Assembly: GCA_023230585.1 (NCBI GenBank)
Contig: JALNXB010000002.1
Coordinates: forward strand, 47,849 to 111,848
Length of the DNA stretch: 64,000 nucleotides
Direction of reading: 5' to 3'
From: a bacterium
Lineage (GTDB): Bacteria; Ratteibacteria; UBA8468; B48-G9; JAFGKM01
Below, piece by piece: positions 8,105 to 16,875 of this stretch. Position 1 is the first letter of the stretch, and the number at the start of each line of letters is the position of its first letter. A program made the position numbers and the translations under genes. Below the pieces are notes generated by a model that was not told the origin of the DNA, ran no database searches, and saw only the letters and a list, made by a program, of their open reading frames with translations.

Positions 8105-8148
8105 ATTTTAAACGCTTAATTTAATTGTTTTATATGATAAAGTGTAAC
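8105..8148 (-). promoter_or_regulatory. Conserved upstream element of ceramidase-like copy 2
   Basis: Minus-strand TGTTACACTTTATCATATAA plus TTAA-rich sequence matches the element before copy 1 apart from one inserted T. It is a probable promoter or operator of the ceramidase-like operon. Confidence 0.4.
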
Positions 8149-8239
8149 AGATTCATTTAATGAAATCAAAAGAAACAATGTAACAGAAGTTTTATATTAC
8201 CACTACTTTCTTCGTCCCAACTTCATTCCGTCTTCTCCT

Positions 8240-9265
8240 TTACCCTCCAACAATTCCATTATATCTGGTTAAAGCAATAAGAACCATAAAAACAAGCGGT
8301 ATAGTAAAAATTGAAAGTATATACGAAGCAAAACAAATTCTTGCATATTCGCTTGTATCTCTACCTATAGACTCAGGGAACACTATAATATTTAATCCCA
8401 CAGGCATAGCGGATATAATAACTGGAATCATAAGATGTTCCCTTAACCCTAATGACCAAAAAATTATCCCTACCAAAAAAGGTATTATTAGCAAACGAAT
8501 CAAAGAAACAATATAAGCTTGTACAGAAGCAAAAAGTTTACCTAACGGATAAGAAGCAAGCACAAACCCTGTAAGAAGCATAGCTATAGGTCCCATACAG
8601 TTAGCAAGTAATGTAATATCCTCATTTAATGTTTTTGGTAAAGGTATCTCAGCAACACCCCACAATATACCCAAAACAAGAGCAACAAGAGCAGGTGGAA
8701 ATATATTTGCAACTCTTTTCAAACCTATTTTTTTGCCATTATGTGTTTTTTCTAAAGCTAATTTTTGTAGTTCTTCTGGTGATAAACTTTCATCTTGGTG
8801 TAGGTGATTAATTATATAAATCCCTATTGAGTAGATAGCAACACTAATTGGAATAGCAAATATCATAGTATTAAAGAGCATCTTTTCTCCGAAAACAGCA
8901 TTAATAACCGGATACCCAAAATATCCGTAATTAGGAAAGATGAATATATAAAGAAGTATATTTTTAGGTATGCTAATTTTTTCCCCAATACTTTTTGTCA
9001 GCAAGTAGCCCAGTAAAAGAATAATAAGTAGAAACCCAGCCCCTACAAGAACCATTAAAAGGTTATTTTCGAGTAACTCCCTATGGAAATTTGTCGACAT
9101 ATTTTTAAACGCAAGAGCAGGGAGCAAAATATGAGTTTCAAGTATGGAAAGCACTCTTGCAGTGGTGGGTGGCAAAACATTTATTCGCCTTAAAAAAAAA
9201 CCTAAAGCTATCAACAGAAATAAAGAGATAATCTGGTGCATCATAGTGAAATATAACGTATTCAA
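8240..9265 (-). CDS. AEC (auxin efflux carrier) family transporter
   Basis: The 341-residue inner-membrane protein has about ten hydrophobic segments and the AEC layout: an N-terminal half with LFLLIALGFFLRRINVLP and LPALAFKNMS, a polar loop near residues 155-175 (HQDESLSPEELQKL), and a C-terminal half with GPIAMLLTGFVLA and a closing MPVGLNIIVFPE. Family members move organic acids such as malate, or amino acids; the substrate here is unknown. The start is a TTG with AAAGGA 8 bases upstream; an ATG seven codons later lacks such a site. It stands alone, upstream of and in line with the ceramidase-like operon. Confidence 0.85.
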   Translation of the reverse strand: MNTLYFTMMHQIISLFLLIALGFFLRRINVLPPTTARVLSILETHILLPALAFKNMSTNFHRELLENNLLMVLVGAGFLLIILLLGYLLTKSIGEKISIPKNILLYIFIFPNYGYFGYPVINAVFGEKMLFNTMIFAIPISVAIYSIGIYIINHLHQDESLSPEELQKLALEKTHNGKKIGLKRVANIFPPALVALVLGILWGVAEIPLPKTLNEDITLLANCMGPIAMLLTGFVLASYPLGKLFASVQAYIVSLIRLLIIPFLVGIIFWSLGLREHLMIPVIISAMPVGLNIIVFPESIGRDTSEYARICFASYILSIFTIPLVFMVLIALTRYNGIVGG

Positions 9266-9415
9266 GGTAATTTTCCTTTAACTGTAAAAATGCTGGTTGT
9301 ATTATGATAAAAACTCTATTTAAAACAATTTCAAATATCATAACACAATAAATGGTGGAAGGTTAAATTTTTAGGAGAAACTCATAGTTTTATAGAGTTG
9401 ATTTAACTTTGTTTC

Positions 9416-10351
9416 TTACTTTATTTTTTTGTGTCTATGTTTTATTGCTCTACTAAAATAATCATCCAGCAATTCTATATTAAACTCTTTCACAATATCT
9501 TTTGCAGTAATGTTTTCTAAATTACTGGTAATAAGTGCAGACCCCAAATATTCTGGTATAAAAATATCAACTTTAGGACCATATTTTTCTTTTATTGCAA
9601 GAAACTTGCGACCATTATAATCAAGATGAGCCACACAACAGTCAAGATTAACCGTTTTTGTTACATAAAAGCGGTAATTCGATGTTGTAGCGATTGTAAC
9701 CCCAACTGGCGAAACAATAGACCCAGGTATCCCTCTAAGTGCTCCAACAAAATATGCTCTGCAGGTGTATGCCCAGTATGCTTGCATTAATCCACCGTGG
9801 TATGCAGAAGAGAAAACAATAAGGTCTGGACGTTGAATTGCATATCTTTCAAGGAGTTTTGTAAAATTTAAATCAAAACATATAGCGCAAGCGACCGTAC
9901 CGAAATCACATTTTATAAGAGGTGCTTCTGTTCCGTATGCTATATTGTGTTCTGCATTTTCGCCTATAGTAAGATGGTTTTTGTAATAAACCCCTGTTAT
10001 CTCTCCAGTTCTATCTATAATGGTTGTAGCATTCCTCCAAAACCCTTCATTATCCTTTATAGTTGACGAGTAAGCTATGTAAGAATTATTTTCTATTGCC
10101 TTCTCTTTAAAAAAATTAAGAACCTGTTCCCCTCTTGTACAAAAAAAATCTAACCACTCTTCTTGCTTCAAAGATTGTGGACGGTCACAGTTTTCAGGCA
10201 ACACAATTAAGTCAGGTTTGTCAGGCAAAACTGCCTTCAGGTGAGAATCAAGATAATTTATTACATTTTCCACTACTTGCTGAAAATTAACAGTAAGATT
10301 AGTAGGTGGTAATGGAATACTTAAATTGCTAATTTTTACTTTTTTTGCCAT
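9416..10351 (-). CDS. Carbon-nitrogen (nitrilase-superfamily) hydrolase
   Basis: With start ATG 10351, set by AAGGGAGA 7 bases upstream, the protein has 311 residues. The catalytic triad is visible as E53 (LPENCD), K124 (YYKNHLTIGE) and C158 (AICFDLNF). It is a cytosolic amidase or nitrilase-type enzyme that cleaves C-N bonds; the substrate class is not evident. An in-frame TTG 13 codons upstream is less likely. It is a single gene, with an AT-rich gap on both sides. Confidence 0.87.
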   Translation of the reverse strand: MAKKVKISNLSIPLPPTNLTVNFQQVVENVINYLDSHLKAVLPDKPDLIVLPENCDRPQSLKQEEWLDFFCTRGEQVLNFFKEKAIENNSYIAYSSTIKDNEGFWRNATTIIDRTGEITGVYYKNHLTIGENAEHNIAYGTEAPLIKCDFGTVACAICFDLNFTKLLERYAIQRPDLIVFSSAYHGGLMQAYWAYTCRAYFVGALRGIPGSIVSPVGVTIATTSNYRFYVTKTVNLDCCVAHLDYNGRKFLAIKEKYGPKVDIFIPEYLGSALITSNLENITAKDIVKEFNIELLDDYFSRAIKHRHKKIK

Positions 10352-10736
10352 ATAGCAGTCTCCCTTATAAGTTGTTTTTTTAACCTTCAAGGTATTATAT
10401 ATATATTATGGCAATTAAGGCAAATAATACGAATTATGGAGGCTAAATCTTCGTCTTAGTTGTTGCATTTGTTAAGCCTCTTTTTGTTTTTGCTTTTCAC
10501 GTTCCACGCCCCCCATTCCGTCTTTGCGAGCGTTTGTCTTTTATCCTTACTGCTTTTTATTATATTTCTATGATTTAATTATATTTCTATGATTTAATTT
10601 GCATATTTAACATTATTAAAGTATGCTTTTAGAATAACAATATTACTTTTTCTTGAATTTTTACTTCAAATAAAGCCACTTATCTTATGTTTCTAATCTA
10701 AAATGTTAATAAAACAAAAACCTTGGAGATAAAAAT
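10352..10736. repeat. Intergenic region with a family A repeat and a 19-bp tandem
   Basis: No gene is seen. 10511-10538 is a family A core. 10561-10579 and 10580-10598 are two perfect tandem copies of TATATTTCTATGATTTAAT. The rest is AT-rich sequence that probably holds the promoter of the next gene. Confidence 0.6.
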
Positions 10737-11723
10737 ATGATAAGAGAACTGCCTCAATTAAAGATTCCTACCTGGCTAAATGACTCAATAAATAACATAA
10801 ATAATAAAACACAACCCGATTTTAATCTTGAAAATATCCTTCAAAACTCCTTATACTACCCCGCCTGTGGTTTAAATGGTACACCTGTAAAGTATCTCAC
10901 AGGCAATATCCATTCTTTTGTTTATGCTGATTATATGGTTACAAAGGAAGAATTTTCAGAGAACCTCAACGGGACTGCTAAGGACTGTGGTTTTAAAGGT
11001 TATCACTCAATCTATCAACGTGAAATATTAAAAAATGAAATACTGCCTGACAATTGGGATTTTAAACTTTCTTCTTTGTTCTTGTTTAGGGAGAATGAAA
11101 AAAGAAGGGAAAGCGGTTCTAAATTGCTAACAAAACAACAAGCGTTGGCAAAATATGGAGTTCTCGGAGAATGGGAAAATCAATGTGAACCATTTGCACA
11201 TTGGAGTATTTGGTTGAAAAATCCTGATAGCAATTTTGATGAGCCGTTAAAGGCGTTTAGTTTTTTATTTCTTTGTGGAGAAATGTCCGCAATATATTTA
11301 GGGTTGTACTGCAGGTTGAAAATTGTTCCAACAGTATTATCTATAATTCAACCAGGGGGGGGATTTGGACTAGGATGGGAGGCAGCTGACTACGATAATA
11401 GTTTTTTCAAAAAAGTTGTAGCATTAAACGAAGTCGGTTCTCCACCGTACCTCTTGTATGGAGGATGGGGCGATAGGGTAGAATCTTATGTAAAACCCTG
11501 TTGGCACGAATATGAAGGAGAGATATTAACAAGATTACCCGAAAGGCGTGCTGGTTTGTGGAAACTAAACGATAATATTCATTCTAAACTAATAAAAGAA
11601 TTACCTCAGTTTGTTAGTCCTATGAAATGGTTTGGATACAATTTTTGGTTGAGGGCGGAAAATTTCTTGAGAAAACTTGAAGCTGATGAACGATTGAGAT
11701 TTAAGGATAAAGAAGATATATAA
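10737..11723 (+). CDS. Conserved-looking hypothetical protein, 328 aa
   Basis: I do not recognise the family. It is a soluble protein without signal peptide or membrane segment. Notable features are PACGLNGTPVKYLTG near residue 43, FVYADY, and a glycine-rich IQPGGGFGLGWEAADYD near residues 204-220, with several tryptophans. Composition and strong coding bias support a real gene. GGAGATAAAAAT precedes the ATG. It stands 56 bases before the 97-residue gene on the same strand, so the two may be co-transcribed. Confidence 0.7.
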   Translation: MIRELPQLKIPTWLNDSINNINNKTQPDFNLENILQNSLYYPACGLNGTPVKYLTGNIHSFVYADYMVTKEEFSENLNGTAKDCGFKGYHSIYQREILKNEILPDNWDFKLSSLFLFRENEKRRESGSKLLTKQQALAKYGVLGEWENQCEPFAHWSIWLKNPDSNFDEPLKAFSFLFLCGEMSAIYLGLYCRLKIVPTVLSIIQPGGGFGLGWEAADYDNSFFKKVVALNEVGSPPYLLYGGWGDRVESYVKPCWHEYEGEILTRLPERRAGLWKLNDNIHSKLIKELPQFVSPMKWFGYNFWLRAENFLRKLEADERLRFKDKEDI

Positions 11724-11779
11724 TACTTAAAAAATAAAGCCAAAATTGGTAGAAACATATTATACGAGGAGGTTATAGA

Positions 11780-12073
11780 ATGAAACAAGTTACATTAGAG
11801 GATTTTAAGACACCTGTTTATTACAAACAAGCCAAAGATATTGTATTTAGCGGGGAAAAAGACGGAACAGATTTTAAGTTAGGGTTTTTACCTGAATCAG
11901 AATTCGTTTATAGTTTTGATACAGCTCCAGACGTTTTTTTTCAAGATTTGGATATTGAGGAAGTCTACTATGAACCTTATAGAACTTTTTTAAGATTGAA
12001 ATATCCAACCGATTTAAAAATATATTTGCGTGGTGGAGATAAACTGTATGTAAAAGGTAACTTAAGAGTTTAA
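11780..12073 (+). CDS. Small hypothetical protein, 97 aa
   Basis: A strong GAGGAGG lies 7 bases before the ATG. The product is acidic and soluble, with many aromatic residues (VYYKQ, YYEPYRTFLRLKY) and a lysine/glycine-rich end. No motif is recognised. It follows the 328-residue gene by 56 bases. Confidence 0.65.
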   Translation: MKQVTLEDFKTPVYYKQAKDIVFSGEKDGTDFKLGFLPESEFVYSFDTAPDVFFQDLDIEEVYYEPYRTFLRLKYPTDLKIYLRGGDKLYVKGNLRV

Positions 12074-12621
12074 TAACAACTACTTACAATTGTAGTGTAT
12101 GAGGAAAAAACTGTTTGCATCTGTTGTTTCGTTATTTTTCTCCCCTCATTCCTCTTTGCGAGCAAGAATACTGCTATTTTGCCCTCTCCCCTTGGGTCTT
12201 GTCCCGAGTACCCCGAGGGAGGGGAGGAGTGCTGGTGCGAAGAGTAATGAGCATCGTTTGGCAAGGCAGAGAGTCGGTGAACTGCCCTCGCTGATTGGAG
12301 CCCGTAGGGCAAGAAAGGGTGAGGGTTTATCCCGAATTCTTTTCTGAGGGATTTCTTAGCGTGACAATTCTCTCGGGCATACTCGGGATAAACTCGCCGA
12401 AGGCGGAAAGGAATACCTTCCTTCTTTGCCCTCTCCCCTTGAGGGAGAGGAATTAAGGGTGGGGGGGGGTGCAAAGAGTTTAATGGGATGAGGTTTATCC
12501 GTTATTTTGTGGCATTGGGTAGTGAGATTAAGCAATATTCTGAAGGCGAAAGAATGAAAAAATCAAAAAAATAAATAAGAACTAATATAGTTTTGCTTTA
12601 ATACTATAAGGGGGGGTAAGT
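12074..12621. repeat. Long cluster of dispersed repeats (families A, C, D)
   Basis: No gene is seen in this 548-base gap. 12141-12165 is a family A-like core. 12178-12225 is family C and 12226-12325 is family D, matching 5015-5160 in order and orientation. 12340-12415 combines TTCTCTCGGGCATACTCGGGA with the CTCGCCGAAGGCGGAAAGGAAT end of family A. 12425-12475 is a CCCTCTCCCCTTGAGGGAGA type hairpin. The last 100 bases lead into the TPR gene. Confidence 0.75.
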
Positions 12622-14361
12622 ATGGACTTAAATAAATGGAAAGAAGAAGTTAAGAAATTCAAGGCAAAGATAAAAGAAAATCCAAGTGATATAAAAGCAT
12701 ATATTAGTTTAGCAGAGGCTTACAAAAAATTAGATAACTACCCATCTGTAATTAAAACTTGTGAACAAGCACTAAAAAATAATCCAGATGATGAAAAAAT
12801 ATATTTATATTCTGGTCTGACTTACTGTGACCTTGAATGTTATGAAGAGGCAATAGAAATATTGAGACAAGCAATAGAGATTAATCCAAAATTTGCAAAA
12901 GCTTATGCCAGTTTAGGTGAAATTTACAATAAACTTAAACATTTTGAAGACGCAATAAATGTATTAACTAAAGCAATAAGTTTAAACCCAGTATCAGCAA
13001 AGGCTTACTATCAATTAGGTATAACTTATAATGAACTTGAACAGTATGAAGATGCAATAAAAGTATTAGATAAAGCAATAAGTTTAAATCTTGAATCTGT
13101 AGGAGCTTACATTCAATTAGGCATAGCTTACAATGAACTTAAACAGTATGAATATGCAATAAATGTATTAAATAAGGTAATAAGCTTAGAGCCAAAATCA
13201 GCATACGCTTATTTGCAATTAGGATATGCAAATTTTTGCTTGCAAAAGCATTCTGAAGCAATAAAAGCATATAAACAAGGAATCGAAATTGAACCAGAAT
13301 TTGTAGAGGCATATTTCCTACTAGGTTTAACCTATGAATTTACAAAACAATATGCCGAATCTGTAAAAGCGTATAAACAAGCAATAGAGGTTGATCCAAA
13401 GTTTGTGGAATCCTATGCTAATTTAGGAGAGATTTATAATAACCTTGAACAATATACGAAAGCGATTGAAGTGTTGAAACAAGCAATAGAGATTGATCCA
13501 GAATATCTGGAATCGTACTATCAATTAGGCATATCCTACAATAATACTGAACAGTATGCCGATGCAATAAAAGTATTAAATGAAGTAATAAGTTTGGACC
13601 CAAAATCAGCAGGAGCTTACATTCAATTAGGCATAGCTTACAATGAACTTAAACAGTATGCCGATGCAAAAAAAGTATTAAATAAGGTAATAATCTTAGA
13701 CCCAAAATCAGCAGGAGCTTACTATCAATTAGGTGTAGCTTACAATGGTCTTAAACAGCATAAGGAAGCAACAGAAGTGTTGAAGCAATCTATAAAGATT
13801 GATCCAGAATTTGTGGAACCATATATCTACTTGGGTGCAGCTTATACTGTTCTTAAACAATATGAAGAGGTAATCAAGGTATCAAATAAAGCAATAAGTT
13901 TAAATCCTAAATTGACAATTGCTTATTTCTTCTTAGGGAATTCTAATTTTTTCTTACAAAAATATTCTGAAGCAATAAAAGCATATAAAAAAGCTATAGA
14001 GATTGATTCGGAATTTGAAGGAGCATATCTCGGTTTAGGTGAAACTTATATTGATCTTAAACAGTATGATGGCGCAATTAAGAAATTAGATAAAGCAATA
14101 AGCTTAGATCCAAAATGTGATGAAGCTTACTACAATTTAGGTAGAGCTTACAATGAACTTGAGCAGTATGAAGATGCGAATGAAATGCTAAACAAAGCAG
14201 TAGAATTAAATCCAAAATATGTAGATGCGTATTTGTTATTAGGGAAGGTCTATCTAAAAGAAGGAAAAGTTGCATCTGCCCAAAAGCAATATAAGATTCT
14301 AAAAAAACTTGATAAAAAACTAGCAGATGAACTTTTAAAAATAATTGAAAACGGGGATTAA
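12622..14361 (+). CDS. Tetratricopeptide-repeat protein, about 16 repeats
   Basis: The 579-residue cytosolic protein is almost wholly 34-residue TPR units of the form A-Y-x2-L-G-x2-Y-x4-(Q/K)-Y-x2-A-(I/V)-x4-(K/Q)-A-I-x-(L/I)-(N/D)-P. TPR arrays serve as protein-binding scaffolds. Some units are close to identical at the DNA level (for example around 13080-13200 and 13600-13720), so they were copied recently. No signal peptide or enzymatic domain is seen. A run of seven G's stands before GTAAGT-ATG. The last 20 codons are duplicated at 16615-16674, next to the second copy of the LRAT gene. Confidence 0.88.
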   Translation: MDLNKWKEEVKKFKAKIKENPSDIKAYISLAEAYKKLDNYPSVIKTCEQALKNNPDDEKIYLYSGLTYCDLECYEEAIEILRQAIEINPKFAKAYASLGEIYNKLKHFEDAINVLTKAISLNPVSAKAYYQLGITYNELEQYEDAIKVLDKAISLNLESVGAYIQLGIAYNELKQYEYAINVLNKVISLEPKSAYAYLQLGYANFCLQKHSEAIKAYKQGIEIEPEFVEAYFLLGLTYEFTKQYAESVKAYKQAIEVDPKFVESYANLGEIYNNLEQYTKAIEVLKQAIEIDPEYLESYYQLGISYNNTEQYADAIKVLNEVISLDPKSAGAYIQLGIAYNELKQYADAKKVLNKVIILDPKSAGAYYQLGVAYNGLKQHKEATEVLKQSIKIDPEFVEPYIYLGAAYTVLKQYEEVIKVSNKAISLNPKLTIAYFFLGNSNFFLQKYSEAIKAYKKAIEIDSEFEGAYLGLGETYIDLKQYDGAIKKLDKAISLDPKCDEAYYNLGRAYNELEQYEDANEMLNKAVELNPKYVDAYLLLGKVYLKEGKVASAQKQYKILKKLDKKLADELLKIIENGD

Positions 14362-14565
14362 GTTAAAATTAAATCTCTTACACTTTTTTGTCAGTGTCTA
14401 AGAGTTTTTTCACTATTAAACTTGTGCCTATTGCTACCAAAACAACAGCAGCTTTTGTGGTCTGTTTCATAGGGGCTGAGTTGTTACCAAAACAAGTAGA
14501 GGTAAAGTCCTCGCAGTTGTTTAAAACAAAATTATATTTACCGTTGTAATCCTTCGGATTTCTGT
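14305..14565. repeat. Direct duplication, left copy (TPR 3' end + LRAT 3' half)
   Basis: This segment aligns without net gaps to 16615-16875, with about 15 mismatches counted by eye. It covers the end of the TPR gene, its stop and the C-terminal half of the LRAT-type gene. The two copies flank the arsR/permease/thioredoxin cassette in direct orientation. Confidence 0.85.
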
Positions 14566-14660
14566 ATGTTTTTTTGATATTGTACCTTCCTTTTAGGTTG
14601 TAATAATTGCATAACTCCTGCCTCCACAAGCATAAATACCTATATGCTATAAAACGTCAA
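14378..14660 (-). pseudogene. Decayed LRAT-domain gene
   Basis: The C-terminal 50 residues (NPKDYNGKYNF...NNCEDFT, then a membrane helix AAVVLVAIGTSLIVKKLL) are nearly identical to the intact gene at 16688-17134. Upstream, the sequence corresponding to HMGIYVGDGKVIHYHN survives in a shifted frame (GGTATTTATG...GTTATGCAATTATTACAACC type blocks), and about 50 codons in between are deleted. An open frame of 83 codons remains but lacks the two catalytic histidines, so it should not be functional. Confidence 0.75.
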
Positions 14661-14680
14661 AAATCTTATATTTTAAGGTG

Positions 14681-14708
14681 TTGACAAACAAAATATGAGC
14701 GGTATAAC
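14681..14708 (+). promoter_or_regulatory. Promoter of the arsR operon
   Basis: TTGACA (14681-14686), a 16-base spacer and TATAAC (14703-14708) form a near-consensus sigma-70 promoter 36 bases before the arsR start codon. Confidence 0.7.
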
Positions 14709-14718
14709 TATATAGTTA
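14705..14718. promoter_or_regulatory. ArsR-type operator candidate
   Basis: TAACTAT-ATAGTTA is a perfect 14-bp palindrome overlapping the -10 box. A bound ArsR dimer would block the promoter, the usual autorepression of this family. Confidence 0.65.
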
Positions 14719-14743
14719 AATGCCTATGTAAAAGGAGTGGTAA

Positions 14744-15079
14744 ATGTTTTTAATAGAAAAAAAATTAAAGGCGCTAGCTAATAAAAATCGCCTTCGCATT
14801 ATAAAAATGCTTGAAAAAGAGGATTTGTGTGTTTGTGAAATAACAGCAGTACTTGGAATAAAGCAACCTTCTGTTACGGGACATCTTTTAAAATTGAAAG
14901 AGGCAGGTATCATAGGTGAGCGACAAAAAGGACTCTTTACAGAATTCTTTCTTCTGCGGGAAGAAACCCTTATTGAGTTACAGAGAGAAATCTTAAAAAT
15001 TATTAATAATGTTCCGCAAGTTAAAAGGGATTCTTTAAAAATTAAAACTATTGACAGATACAAACTTGTAAAGAAATAA
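14744..15079 (+). CDS. ArsR-family transcriptional repressor
   Basis: The 111-residue protein has a winged helix-turn-helix: LANKNRLRIIKML, then ITAVLGIKQPSVTGHLLKLKEAGII as recognition region, then the wing. The E-D-L-C29-V-C31 motif matches the ELCVC metalloid site of ArsR proteins, so As(III) or a similar thiol-binding ligand is likely to release it from DNA. AAAGGAG precedes the ATG. It heads an operon with the permease (2 bases on) and the small thioredoxin. The palindrome over its -10 box is the likely operator. Confidence 0.9.
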   Translation: MFLIEKKLKALANKNRLRIIKMLEKEDLCVCEITAVLGIKQPSVTGHLLKLKEAGIIGERQKGLFTEFFLLREETLIELQREILKIINNVPQVKRDSLKIKTIDRYKLVKK

Positions 15080-15081
15080 AA

Positions 15082-16263
15082 ATGAAAACAATATTCAAAG
15101 AATGGCAAAAGTTTTCTGTGGTAATATTAATATTTGTATTTTTCTACTTTTTCCCTCTATCCTTACTTTCATTTAGAAATCCTTTATTTGAAGCCTTTGC
15201 ACTGCTTCAGGAATATGCCAAAAAACACGTTCTTTTATGTTTAGTTCCAGCATTTTTTATAGCTGGTGCAATCTCTGTTTTTGTTAGTCAGAGCACAGTA
15301 TTAAAATATTTTGGTCCTAAAGCAAAAAAAGCACTTGCGTATGGAGTTGCTTCTATCTCTGGGACTATCCTTGCTGTCTGTTCTTGCACCGTGTTGCCGC
15401 TATTCTCTGGTATTTATAGGCGTGGGGCTGGGTTAGGTCCCGCAACTACTTTTCTATATTCTGGTCCTGCAATAAACATTATGGCAATTATCCTTACTGC
15501 AAAAGTTTTGGGTTGGGAATTGGGTGTTGCAAGGGCAGTTGGTGCTATTTTCTTCAGTATCATTATTGGGCTTCTTATGCACCTTATTTTTATAAAAGAG
15601 GAGCGTCAAAGGCAGGTTGAAAATAACTCCTTAGAGCTTGATGAAGAAGAAGAAACCAGAAGTATTAAACAAAATATAGTTTATTTGTTTACAATGGTAG
15701 GAATTCTGATATTTGCTAATTTTGCAAGACCTAATAGTAGCGATACTTTAATCTTTCGAATAATATTCACTCTCAAATGGTATATAACAGGCACGTTACT
15801 ACTTTTTTTATCCTTTATACTGAGAAAATGGTTTCAAAAAAAGGAGATTAGGGAATGGGTTGATGCAACATGGATATTTGCAAAACAGATACTACCACTA
15901 CTTCTTATAGGTGTTTTTGTTGCAGGATTTCTGCTTGGCAGACCAGGATATGAAGGATTTATTCCAAATAAATTTGTAGTAACTCTTGTTGGCGGAAACA
16001 CTTTTTTTGCCAATTTTTTTGCTTCTCTTGTAGCAGCGTTTATGTATTTTGCCACTCTAACGGAGATACCAATATTACAAGGACTTATCGGTTCGGGTAT
16101 GGGTAAAGGTCCTGCATTGGCGTTGCTTCTTGCTGGTCCTGCTCTCAGTTTGCCCAGTATGCTTGTTATAAAAAGTGTTATCGGGTGGAAGAAAACAATA
16201 GTTTATGTATCTTTGGTAGTAATAATGGCTACAATAAGTGGTTTTATCTTTGGTTTGCTATAA
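15082..16263 (+). CDS. ArsP/DUF318-type permease
   Basis: The 393-residue membrane protein has about ten hydrophobic helices and the family's cysteine motif AVCSCTVLPLFSGIYRRGAG near residue 98, repeated in weaker form in the second half (ATLTEIPILQGLIGSGMGKG). These permeases export organoarsenicals or related compounds; several remain unassigned. A polar loop at about residues 170-195 is rich in E and R. The gene follows arsR by two bases and precedes a thioredoxin-like gene, the usual ArsR-permease-redox arrangement. Both sides of the cassette carry the TPR/LRAT duplication. Confidence 0.87.
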   Translation: MKTIFKEWQKFSVVILIFVFFYFFPLSLLSFRNPLFEAFALLQEYAKKHVLLCLVPAFFIAGAISVFVSQSTVLKYFGPKAKKALAYGVASISGTILAVCSCTVLPLFSGIYRRGAGLGPATTFLYSGPAINIMAIILTAKVLGWELGVARAVGAIFFSIIIGLLMHLIFIKEERQRQVENNSLELDEEEETRSIKQNIVYLFTMVGILIFANFARPNSSDTLIFRIIFTLKWYITGTLLLFLSFILRKWFQKKEIREWVDATWIFAKQILPLLLIGVFVAGFLLGRPGYEGFIPNKFVVTLVGGNTFFANFFASLVAAFMYFATLTEIPILQGLIGSGMGKGPALALLLAGPALSLPSMLVIKSVIGWKKTIVYVSLVVIMATISGFIFGLL

Positions 16264-16279
16264 ATCCGGGAGGCGTATA

Positions 16280-16510
16280 ATGAAAATAGAAATTTTGGGA
16301 ACAGGGTGCCCGAAGTGTAAAGCACTTCAAGCAAACGTAGAAAAAGCTGTAAAGGAACTTAAAATAGAAGCTGAAATAATAAAGGTAACCAGACTAAATG
16401 ATATTATGAATTATGGTGTGATGCTCACTCCAGCCCTTGTTATTAATGGAAAGGTTAAAAATGTAGGAAAGGCGCTCACAGTGGAGGATATAAAAAAACT
16501 GATTACCTGA
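16280..16510 (+). CDS. Small thioredoxin-like redox-active disulfide protein
   Basis: With the ATG at 16280 (GGGAGG 7 bases upstream) the protein has 76 residues. It begins MKIEILGTGCPKCKAL, with the CPKC pair at C10/C13, and has a cis-proline at MLTPALVING, as in the TIGR00412 small disulfide family. Such proteins often follow DUF318 permeases and probably supply reducing power or handle the metalloid. A longer in-frame start inside the permease gene is possible but unlikely. Confidence 0.88.
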   Translation: MKIEILGTGCPKCKALQANVEKAVKELKIEAEIIKVTRLNDIMNYGVMLTPALVINGKVKNVGKALTVEDIKKLIT

Positions 16511-16614
16511 CTCATTGATAGATAAAGTAATATTATATATTCTGAGAGATGCTATCTTATTAGACAAGTATAAAGGAAAATACAAACATATAGGTGTGTA
16601 TATTTGTTAAGTTG

Positions 16615-16875
16615 AAACTTGATAAAAAACTATCAGACGAACTTTTAAAAATAATTGAGAACAGGGATTAAATTAAAATTTAATCTCTTACACTTTTTTG
16701 TCAGTATCTAAGAGTTTTTTCACTATTAAACTTGTGCCTATCGCTACCAAAACAACAGCAGCTTTTGTGGTCTGTTTCATAGGGGCTGAGTGGTTACCAA
16801 AGCAAGTAGAGGTAAAATCCTCGCAGTTGTTAAAAACAAAGTTATATTTACCGTTGTAATCCTTCGGATTTTTGT
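16615..16875. repeat. Direct duplication, right copy (TPR end fragment + LRAT 3' half)
   Basis: It matches 14305-14565. Here the TPR part is only a 20-codon tail without a gene, while the LRAT gene is complete; the left side is the reverse. Confidence 0.85.

Noticed and set aside
12070..12474. 134-codon minus-strand frame and 82-codon plus-strand frame
   Set aside because: Both read through dispersed repeats (families A, C, D); they have no RBS and no sensible composition.
13080..14200. Short regular nucleotide repeats resembling a CRISPR array
   Set aside because: The 102-base period and intact frame show TPR codons; there are no conserved repeat/variable spacer units and no cas genes.
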